This document shows, piece by piece, positions 1-6,476 of a stretch of 15,290 bases of DNA. The notes beneath the pieces are model-generated. The model was not told where the DNA came from. It saw only the letters and a program-made list of their open reading frames with translations, and made no database searches. The stretch covers positions 1-15,290 of the forward strand of contig CAYLHF010000051.1 of assembly GCA_964383365.1 (NCBI GenBank). Reading direction: 5' to 3'. The DNA comes from CAYLHF01 sp964383365 (GTDB lineage: Bacteria > Bacteroidota > Rhodothermia > Rhodothermales > UBA10348). The translations under genes and the position numbers were made by a program. The first letter of the stretch is position 1. Every line of letters begins with the position of its first letter.

Positions 1-220
1 AAAGCTCGAGTCCATCCACGTCAGATGTGCCAATATCCACAATCAACAGATCCGGTGGGTTGTACAGGGACTGCCTGTAGGCTTCGGAACCGGTCTTGTA
101 GGTGATCACATTGTGATCTGCCGACACAAGTCGATCGTGCAATAGCCGACCACGAACGTCGTCGTTGAAGTCGGGTAGGAGAACACTCACCTTAGGATCG
201 GAGAACAGGTCTTGAGACAT
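1..220 (-). CDS. Response-regulator receiver domain protein, N-terminal part (runs off the window)
   Basis: Reading leftwards from the ATG at 218-220, the frame stays open for 73 codons to the window edge, so only the N-terminus is seen. The segment NPPDLLIVDI followed by DVDGLEL matches strand 3 and the following loop of CheY-like receiver domains, with Asp62 as the predicted phospho-acceptor. The first strand (VSVLL) is followed by Pro-Asp-Phe rather than the usual Asp-Asp pair, so the acidic metal pocket looks partly degenerate. Whether an output domain follows cannot be seen. The start lies 67 bp downstream of the surface-protein gene on the same strand, with no clear terminator between, so it could be the third gene of that operon. 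No good Shine-Dalgarno sequence precedes the ATG. A receiver fold is likely; real phosphorylation is uncertain. Confidence 0.72.
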   Translation of the reverse strand, partial: MSQDLFSDPKVSVLLPDFNDDVRGRLLHDRLVSADHNVITYKTGSEAYRQSLYNPPDLLIVDIGTSDVDGLEL

Positions 221-287
221 GGTGACCCATTAATCTTCAGAATTCTGGTACCGCTGAGATTGCTGACAACAGGACCTGACTATGACG

Positions 288-3203
288 CTACTTCGCCAGT
301 GTCATCGTCCTGGTTGTCGTACCCGTACCGGTCCGAAGACTGATCAGGTAGACTCCCGATGCCATATCGACGCCATCGAATGTCGTTCGAAACGATCCCG
401 AAGATTGAATTCCATCGACGAGAACCTTGACTTCTCGACCGAGCATATCATAGACGGAGAGGTGAATTCGCTGCGTCCTGTCAAGTTGGAACTCTATGCT
501 GGTGGACTCCTGAAACGGATTAGGAAAGTTCTGTCCGAGTCCGTAGGAGGTCGGCAAAGGTGTTCCCAGGTCCTCGATGGCGGTCACGGATCCGTTCGTT
601 GTAAGCACGCCAGCCTGAGACAGGAAAGTCCAGTCGCTGATCCAGAGATCTGTTGACGAAAAGGCTCCTCTATAGTCGGTTGGAGTGAAAAAGCTGTCTC
701 CGATGTCGATGGCACCCGAGAGGGCAGGACTCGTGGCGGCAGGTCTGGGATCGAGTCCACCGTCCGCCGAACGACTGATGCCTCGAAGCTGCGGGTCGGC
801 GACTTCATTCGTGGAGGTTGACAGGATATTGCGGACGAAATCCTGCGGCATAATGGCGTCAAGGGTATTTCCAACTCCGAAATTCCACCACATATTGTTC
901 GACAAAAGCAGATCACCTGCTTCCAGGCGTGCGCGAGAGTCTTCGCCGGAAGCCAAATCTTCAACATCAATCCCTTTTCCCCAGAAGTCGGTAAAGATCG
1001 AATTGTAATATTTTCCTCCTGCATTGTCCCGAATTTTGAGAGTAACATCGTTGTTCGCATTCGTGGACGAGGCTCCAGAGCCAATGTAGGTTGCGTTTGC
1101 TATAGTCGGGATCGCGAAGGGGGTACCGTCTTCAGGATTCGTGCCTCCGTCGTGCTCACCGGCCCGGTTTCCAGCGTCAGATCCCTGGAGAGAGAACCAG
1201 AATTGTCCTTTTCCGCGGTATCCTTCGTCGTAATCGAACGTATCATCGCCGCAGAAGGCACCCACCAAATAGCGAGTCTGCGGTGCTCCTCCGAAAAACT
1301 CGAAGCAGTCGTCCTGATTGCTGAATACTTCTACATGATCGATCGTTGTGCCTGATCCAACGGCACCGAGCGTAAGTCCATTGATTTCGTTTCCTGCACC
1401 GATGTCTGTTCCACCAAAGCGAATGGATACGTAGCGAAATATCCCCGAGTTGTCTGCGTCATCGTTTCCGCCATAACGAGCGCGAGGTTCGGTCGTAGGG
1501 ATACCTTCGATTTGCGTTTCACCCGGTGTTGAGTTGAGACGGCCGTTTCCGAGCAGGATGACTCCTCCCCAGAGTCCACGTGTATCCAGCGGGAGATCGC
1601 TAGTTGTGGTGATATCGTCTGCTTCGGCAGTGAAAATGATCGGATTCGATTGCGTTCCTTCGGCCATGATCTTCCCACCACGAGCGACGACGAGTGCGGA
1701 GGCATTGGTGCCCTGTCCAGGTTTGCCCTTGATGAGAGTCCCGGCCTCAATGGTCAGCGTTTCCCCGCTTTCGACGAAGACGATACCGTCGAGGACGTAG
1801 ACGTTTTCCGCCGACCAAACCGTATTACCAGATAAGCTGGCGTCCGTCACTACGATGGTAGACTGTGCGGATCCGTTCGTTGTAAGCACGCCAGCCTGAG
1901 ACAGGAAAGTCCAGTCGCTGATCCAGAGATCTGTTGACGAAAAGGCTCCTCTATAGTCGGTTGGAGTGAAAAAGCTGTCTCCGATGTCGATGGCACCCGA
2001 GAGGGCAGGACTCGTGGCGGCAGGTCTGGGATCGAGTCCACCGTCCGCCGAACGACTGATGCCTCGAAGCTGCGGGTCGGCGACTTCATTCGTGGAGGTT
2101 GACAGGATATTGCGGACGAAATCCTGCGGCATAATGGCGTCAAGGGTATTTCCAACTCCGAAATTCCACCACATATTGTTCGACAAAAGCAGATCACCTG
2201 CTTCCAGGCGTGCGCGAGAGTCTTCGCCGGAAGCCAAATCTTCAACATCAATCCCTTTTCCCCAGAAGTCGGTAAAGATCGAATTGTAATATTTTCCTCC
2301 TGCATTGTCCCGAATTTTGAGAGTAACATCGTTGTTCGCATTCGTGGACGAGGCTCCAGAGCCAATGTAGGTTGCGTTTGCTATAGTCGGGATCGCGAAG
2401 GGGGTACCGTCTTCAGGATTCGTGCCTCCGTCGTGCTCACCGGCCCGGTTTCCAGCGTCAGATCCCTGGAGAGAGAACCAGAATTGTCCTTTTCCGCGGT
2501 ATCCTTCGTCGTAATCGAACGTATCATCGCCGCAGAAGGCACCCACCAAATAGCGAGTCTGCGGTGCTCCTCCGAAAAACTCGAAGCAGTCGTCCTGATT
2601 GCTGAATACTTCTACATGATCGATCGTTGTGCCTGATCCAACGGCACCGAGCGTAAGTCCATTGATTTCGTTTCCTGCACCGATGTCTGTTCCACCAAAG
2701 CGAATGGATACGTAGCGAAATATCCCCGAGTTGTCTGCGTCATCGTTTCCGCCATAACGAGCGCGAGGTTCGGTCGTAGGGATACCTTCGATTTGCGTTT
2801 CACCCGGTGTTGAGTTGAGACGGCCGTTTCCGAGCAGGATGACTCCTCCCCAGAGTCCACGTGTATCCAGCGGGAGATCGCTAGTTGTGGTGATATCGTC
2901 TGCTTCGGCAGTGAAAATGATCGGATTCGATTGCGTTCCTTCGGCCATGATCTTCCCACCACGAGCGACGACGAGTGCGGAGGCATTGGTGCCCTGTCCA
3001 GGTTTGCCCTTGATGAGAGTCCCGGCCTCAATGGTCAGCGTTTCCCCGCTTTCGACGAAGACGATACCGTCGAGGACGTAGACGTTGGCCGCCGACCAAA
3101 CCGTATTACCAGATAAACTGGCGTCTGTCACTACGATGGTAGACTGTGCGTGAGCGATGAGCGGGGCGAATAGAAATAGGATCGTAGCAATCTTCTTTAG
3201 CAT
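288..3203 (-). CDS. T9SS-exported surface protein with two near-identical beta-helix-type domains
   Basis: The product is 971 aa. The frame extends further upstream, but the Met encoded at 3201-3203 is the likely start. It begins a clear signal peptide (MLKKIATILFLF, cleavage probably after A19 in AHA-Q), has AGAGGA upstream, and avoids overlap with the receptor gene. Residues 19-445 and 446-872 are two copies of one domain with Gly/Asp/Asn-rich strands such as GLWGGVILLGN, typical of right-handed beta-helix-like exported proteins of Bacteroidota. Each copy has two cysteines (206/224 and 633/651) beside an Asp-rich stretch (GDDTFDYDEG), which could give a disulfide and a metal site. Residues 873-971 form a C-terminal sorting domain: QNFPNPF, then VYDMLGREV and SGVYLISL, diagnostic of type IX secretion. 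It follows the TonB receptor gene by 67 bp, so co-transcription and a joint role at the outer membrane are likely. The ligand is unknown. Confidence 0.88.
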   Translation of the reverse strand: MLKKIATILFLFAPLIAHAQSTIVVTDASLSGNTVWSAANVYVLDGIVFVESGETLTIEAGTLIKGKPGQGTNASALVVARGGKIMAEGTQSNPIIFTAEADDITTTSDLPLDTRGLWGGVILLGNGRLNSTPGETQIEGIPTTEPRARYGGNDDADNSGIFRYVSIRFGGTDIGAGNEINGLTLGAVGSGTTIDHVEVFSNQDDCFEFFGGAPQTRYLVGAFCGDDTFDYDEGYRGKGQFWFSLQGSDAGNRAGEHDGGTNPEDGTPFAIPTIANATYIGSGASSTNANNDVTLKIRDNAGGKYYNSIFTDFWGKGIDVEDLASGEDSRARLEAGDLLLSNNMWWNFGVGNTLDAIMPQDFVRNILSTSTNEVADPQLRGISRSADGGLDPRPAATSPALSGAIDIGDSFFTPTDYRGAFSSTDLWISDWTFLSQAGVLTTNGSAQSTIVVTDASLSGNTVWSAENVYVLDGIVFVESGETLTIEAGTLIKGKPGQGTNASALVVARGGKIMAEGTQSNPIIFTAEADDITTTSDLPLDTRGLWGGVILLGNGRLNSTPGETQIEGIPTTEPRARYGGNDDADNSGIFRYVSIRFGGTDIGAGNEINGLTLGAVGSGTTIDHVEVFSNQDDCFEFFGGAPQTRYLVGAFCGDDTFDYDEGYRGKGQFWFSLQGSDAGNRAGEHDGGTNPEDGTPFAIPTIANATYIGSGASSTNANNDVTLKIRDNAGGKYYNSIFTDFWGKGIDVEDLASGEDSRARLEAGDLLLSNNMWWNFGVGNTLDAIMPQDFVRNILSTSTNEVADPQLRGISRSADGGLDPRPAATSPALSGAIDIGDSFFTPTDYRGAFSSTDLWISDWTFLSQAGVLTTNGSVTAIEDLGTPLPTSYGLGQNFPNPFQESTSIEFQLDRTQRIHLSVYDMLGREVKVLVDGIQSSGSFRTTFDGVDMASGVYLISLRTGTGTTTRTMTLAK
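587..1867 (-). repeat. Tandem repeat copy 2 (1281 bp, encodes the second domain)
   Basis: This is the second unit of the tandem repeat, encoding residues 446-872. It differs from copy 1 at 1806, 1807, 1836 and 1845. The first two change one codon (Ala39 in copy 1, Glu466 in copy 2) and the other two are silent. It carries the AQ-S residues that follow the signal peptide in copy 1, so the duplicated segment came from the mature N-terminus. It ends at 587, directly before the linker and sorting domain. Confidence 0.95.
1868..3148 (-). repeat. Tandem repeat copy 1 (1281 bp, encodes the N-terminal domain)
   Basis: This is the promoter-proximal unit of a two-copy head-to-tail repeat. It corresponds base for base, at an offset of 1281, with 587-1867. 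The unit is exactly 427 codons, so the duplication is in frame. By eye I find only four differences between the copies, at 3087, 3088, 3117 and 3126 of this copy. The shared sequence continues 2 bp (CG) beyond the unit boundary. The unit starts at the residue before the predicted mature N-terminus, so the signal peptide itself is not duplicated. Confidence 0.95.
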
Positions 3204-3270
3204 TTTGCGTTTTCCTCTGCTGGAGACTGATGATTGTTTTAAGCGAATGTCCTGGGGCAGAAATAATGTT

Positions 3271-6153
3271 TTACGGTCTGTACTTGAGTCCAAGCGCGTA
3301 CGAGCGACCGAGTTCATATTGGCTGGTGATGTATGTTTTCCCCTTGAAGTTGTGGCCGCGGCGAGAACTGGAATCGAGCACATTTTTTGCGGAGAAAGAC
3401 AGCGTCCAGCCATTCCAGATATTTTGTTTCATGGTCAGATCGAGTACATGCTGGGGAAGTTCATAAACGTCGGGTGTTCCCCCGATGCTGACCTTATCGA
3501 GACGCCGACCGAAAACATTGTAGTACACACTGATGGTGGTCCCGGCAGCGGGATTCTCATAGGTGGCGTCTGCGTTTGCCGTATAGTCTGATTGGCCCAT
3601 CAGTGGACGGGTGGAGGAGGCATTTGCATCGAACGCCCGTATCAGGGCCAGTTCGTCTTCTGCGATGTCTACACTAGAACGAACCAGTGACACATTTCCT
3701 CCGATGCTCAGATGCCGAAGAGCCCCGGAGAGTCGCTTCAGGTTCTTTCGAGCTTCTAATTCAACCCCTGTGACCGTTGCGTGACTGACATTTCGGAACT
3801 GAACCTCTGGATTGGCTGCAACAGGATTGATGGCTCGTTCGATAGGGTCCTGGAACGCCATGTGAAATCCACTCACCGCAAGAATTTCCCCGGGATTGAT
3901 GAACCATTCCCACCGCACGTCAATGTTGTCGATCAGTGTTCGTTTGAGATCTGGATTTCCTACGAAGATGTAGTCGCCCACGAAATCAAACGACGCGTAC
4001 GGTGCCAGTTCTCTGAAAACAGGCCGAGCCAGCGTCCTTCCGTATGCGAATCTCAGATTCATCCTGTCGGTCAGGCGATAAACCAGGTTCGCAGACGGCA
4101 ATAGGTCATGGTTGCTCAGGTGCCCCTCAGACAAGGTTGAGTCCCGGCTGGCGACTCCTGTCGAGGTAGTCTCAAACCGCGCTCCAGCTATCAAACGAAG
4201 GGATCTAGTTAGTGGCCACTCGACCATGCCATAAACTGCCGAAACTTGCTGATCGCCATCGTAATTGCTGGAGGGCTGCGTAGCGTCAACTACATAATTG
4301 CCGAATCGAAAGAAACTGTTTGTGCTCTCATCTTCCAGAATGCCAATGTTATCGGCACTGAAAAAAGTACCAGGATTTCCTTGATATTTTGCGCTTCTAC
4401 TGTCCGTACGAAATTCAAATCGACGCTCCGTGAACGACCTGTTCTTCTTTGTAAAACTTGCTCCAAATTTTAATTCTCCAGAGTAGGCATTCCACGATCT
4501 TACAGGGACGGTCCAGTCCAGATTGGATGTCCAGCTTGTCTCCGTCATCTTCCTGAAGTACCGCGTGGGAACGGGATAGATGGAAGCCTGAACGGAGTAG
4601 AGAGTGTCTATTCGACCCGCTCTATCTACAATACTATAATTGTCTGTGAAGTAACGTAGGTCGGGTTCTTCCTGATTGGATCGGGCGATTGAGCTGTTCC
4701 ATTTGATTCTGGTGTGCCCGATGGAGTGATCTCCCCGGAGTTGATAACTGTAGAGTGATCGTTCCACAAACTGTATGACTCGGGTTTCATAAATCGCGTC
4801 GCGGCCCAGATCGCGAGGGAAGGAGCCTGCTTGGAAACGAGCCGATGCGTTGGTATTGCGATTCATCAGGAAGTTGAAGCCTATCTGATGTCGCGAACCT
4901 AATTTGTAGGTGGTGTTGAGGAGTCCGCCCCAGAGCACCTCTTCACCACCTTTCTGGTCAGTCAGGTTGAAATCCCTGTCCAGTCCAGATACGTCGCTGA
5001 CTTTACCTGTCAGCTTATACCGTGCGGTCTTTCCACCTGTATATCCGGATCGACTCCGGCTGTACGTGAAGCCTCCTATAAATCCGAGGTCTCTTCCAAA
5101 AAGAGACATTTGATTTCCGAGTGAAAGACCGTAACTCTTATTCACCGGAGCGGAGAACACGCTGGGAGACATGGTGTTTGAGAATGCCCCGGATAGGGTG
5201 TTCAACGTCTGGGCTTTTCCTGCATCCGTGAAGGACTCTCCTATAGTGGGGATCTGAAGTTCGGGGTCACGGAACACTGCAGGGAGACCACGGAGTGAAC
5301 GGTTGGTACCGAAGAATCCAGTTTGTCCTCCTTCGAATAGTAGATGGGTTCCACCGAGTCCGACGTTGGAATTATAGGAAAGCGAAGACGAGAGACTCAG
5401 TGTGAAGTGGTCGGGGAAATCCGTGGTGCCAATATTTACACTTCCACCGGTGAAATCTCCTGGTTTGTCCGGTGTGAACGTCTTTGTAATGACAATATTG
5501 TCCAGCAATCCGGCAGGGAAGATGTCCAGGGCAACGGCGTTTCGATCCGGGTCAGCCGACGGAAGCGAAGTTCCATTGAGTTGTGTGTTCACGTATCGGT
5601 CCCCAAGTCCGCGAACATACACATACTTTCCACTCACAACGGATACGCCGGTTACTTTCTTCAGCGCATCGGCAGCGGTAGAACTTCCGGAACGGGAAAT
5701 TTCCTCAGCACTGATGGCATCGCTCACTCCCGGAGCCTTCTGCCGGTCGCGTAGCAGTATGGCACCGTTGTTGCGAATTACGCGTGCTTCGACCGTCACT
5801 TCGCCAAATTCAATGGCCTCGGAAATGAGGCTGATATTCAGTGTTGAAATAACGTCAGAATCGATGCGGACATTTTTGACAACAACAGAATTGTAACCTA
5901 TGTATGATATTCTGAGAGAATAATTCCCGGGTTGAAGTCCATCGATACGGTATTTACCGTTGATATCCGTGGTCGTCCCTGAAGTGGTTCCGACGATGAC
6001 CACGTGGGCGCCAATGAGTGTCTCTGCGTTGTCGCTGTCCACCACGACCCCGGAATTCGATCCGGTACTCTGGGCAAGGACCGACGGTGTCCAGAGGAGT
6101 GTGAATAGTAATGCTAATCGAACCGTTCGGATTCGTGTACGGTTGTCGTTCAT
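3271..6153 (-). CDS. TonB-dependent outer-membrane receptor
   Basis: The product is 960 aa, typical for the family. The N-terminus has a signal peptide (residues 1-27, ending SVLA-Q). Residues about 34-112 form a carboxypeptidase-regulatory-like beta-sandwich (GAHVVIVGTTSGTTTDINGKY, LQPGNYSLRISYIGY), a common extension of Bacteroidota receptors. Residues about 135-245 are the plug, with the conserved run VYVRGLGDRYVNTQLNG and later DNIVITKTFTPDKPGDFTGG. The remainder is rich in alternating amphipathic strands, as in a 22-strand barrel, and ends in YALGLKYRP. Such receptors import bulky ligands across the outer membrane using TonB-ExbBD energy. No SusD-type lipoprotein gene adjoins it; its downstream partner is the duplicated beta-helix protein. 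Expression is probably driven from 6154-6476, which it shares with the divergent kinase. The substrate cannot be deduced. Confidence 0.93.
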   Translation of the reverse strand: MNDNRTRIRTVRLALLFTLLWTPSVLAQSTGSNSGVVVDSDNAETLIGAHVVIVGTTSGTTTDINGKYRIDGLQPGNYSLRISYIGYNSVVVKNVRIDSDVISTLNISLISEAIEFGEVTVEARVIRNNGAILLRDRQKAPGVSDAISAEEISRSGSSTAADALKKVTGVSVVSGKYVYVRGLGDRYVNTQLNGTSLPSADPDRNAVALDIFPAGLLDNIVITKTFTPDKPGDFTGGSVNIGTTDFPDHFTLSLSSSLSYNSNVGLGGTHLLFEGGQTGFFGTNRSLRGLPAVFRDPELQIPTIGESFTDAGKAQTLNTLSGAFSNTMSPSVFSAPVNKSYGLSLGNQMSLFGRDLGFIGGFTYSRSRSGYTGGKTARYKLTGKVSDVSGLDRDFNLTDQKGGEEVLWGGLLNTTYKLGSRHQIGFNFLMNRNTNASARFQAGSFPRDLGRDAIYETRVIQFVERSLYSYQLRGDHSIGHTRIKWNSSIARSNQEEPDLRYFTDNYSIVDRAGRIDTLYSVQASIYPVPTRYFRKMTETSWTSNLDWTVPVRSWNAYSGELKFGASFTKKNRSFTERRFEFRTDSRSAKYQGNPGTFFSADNIGILEDESTNSFFRFGNYVVDATQPSSNYDGDQQVSAVYGMVEWPLTRSLRLIAGARFETTSTGVASRDSTLSEGHLSNHDLLPSANLVYRLTDRMNLRFAYGRTLARPVFRELAPYASFDFVGDYIFVGNPDLKRTLIDNIDVRWEWFINPGEILAVSGFHMAFQDPIERAINPVAANPEVQFRNVSHATVTGVELEARKNLKRLSGALRHLSIGGNVSLVRSSVDIAEDELALIRAFDANASSTRPLMGQSDYTANADATYENPAAGTTISVYYNVFGRRLDKVSIGGTPDVYELPQHVLDLTMKQNIWNGWTLSFSAKNVLDSSSRRGHNFKGKTYITSQYELGRSYALGLKYRP

Positions 6154-6267
6154 TTCTCTGGATTGGGGCGTTAATCTTGATAGAACGTGTGTCCTGAAAG
6201 ATTCAACGAGATGGCTCGATAATGGGAGTGACTCGCTCTTTACAGATGCCCCAAACTACCCGGGATG

Positions 6268-6311
6268 TGTTACGCGGATGTTACATGTGCATTACCAAAT
6301 CTTTAACAGTA
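6268..6311. promoter_or_regulatory. Candidate regulator-binding array: four 11-bp units sharing TTA(C)
   Basis: Consecutive 11-mers read TGTTACGCGGA, TGTTACATGTG, CATTACCAAAT and CTTTAACAGTA. TTAC recurs at 6270, 6281 and 6292 with exact 11-bp spacing, and the fourth unit keeps TTA. Direct repeats with a one-helical-turn period are the usual target layout of OmpR/PhoB-family response regulators. The array lies about 115-158 bp upstream of the receptor start and about 166-209 bp upstream of the kinase start. The core is short, so chance remains possible. Confidence 0.35.
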
Positions 6312-6428
6312 TGGACGCTCACCGGGAGTCTGGCGTGCAGAGTTGATGCTCTATCCTGTCGATATATTAGATTAACGGAAATTAATACCATGAAATCTTA
6401 TTCTACATCGAACGTATATCTCACCCTG

Positions 6429-6436
6429 TAATTTTG
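6429..6436 (+). promoter_or_regulatory. Candidate -7 promoter box (TAATTTTG) for the hybrid kinase gene
   Basis: TAATTTTG matches the Bacteroidota -7 consensus TAnnTTTG exactly and lies 40 bp before the kinase ATG. No TTG-type -33 element is visible about 19-21 bp upstream, so support is partial. The segment directly before the ATG (CTCCTCCTT) is not a ribosome-binding site; it has the sense of the 16S anti-Shine-Dalgarno sequence. Confidence 0.35.
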
Positions 6437-6476
6437 CGTCGAAGTACCAGCCGAGTGACCGTCTACGCTCCTCCTT

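Larger units (their letters stand above)
6154..6476. promoter_or_regulatory. Divergent intergenic control region between receptor and hybrid kinase genes
   Basis: These 323 bp separate two divergently transcribed genes and contain no convincing ORF. The short open frames here lack family features or a credible start. The region holds an 11-bp-period direct-repeat array (6268-6311) and a TAATTTTG box on the plus strand (6429-6436). I found no convincing TAnnTTTG box directed at the receptor gene. The kinase-proximal part is AT-richer than its surroundings, as expected for promoter DNA. Confidence 0.6.

Noticed and set aside
238..247. Palindrome CAGAATTCTG upstream of the receiver gene
   Set aside because: A 10-bp palindrome is too short to call an operator without comparative support.
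584..3116. Paired long open frames on both strands, identical between 587-1867 and 1868-3148
   Set aside because: They are shadows of the duplicated coding sequence and have no family features; their pairing only reflects the tandem DNA repeat.
3204..3413. N-terminal extension of the surface protein reading frame by 70 residues
   Set aside because: The extension overlaps the end of the receptor gene and precedes a clear signal peptide; the Met at 3203 has the better start context.
6154..6300. Search for a TAnnTTTG promoter box directed at the receptor gene
   Set aside because: Only partial matches such as the complement of CAAACTAC were found; none fits the consensus.
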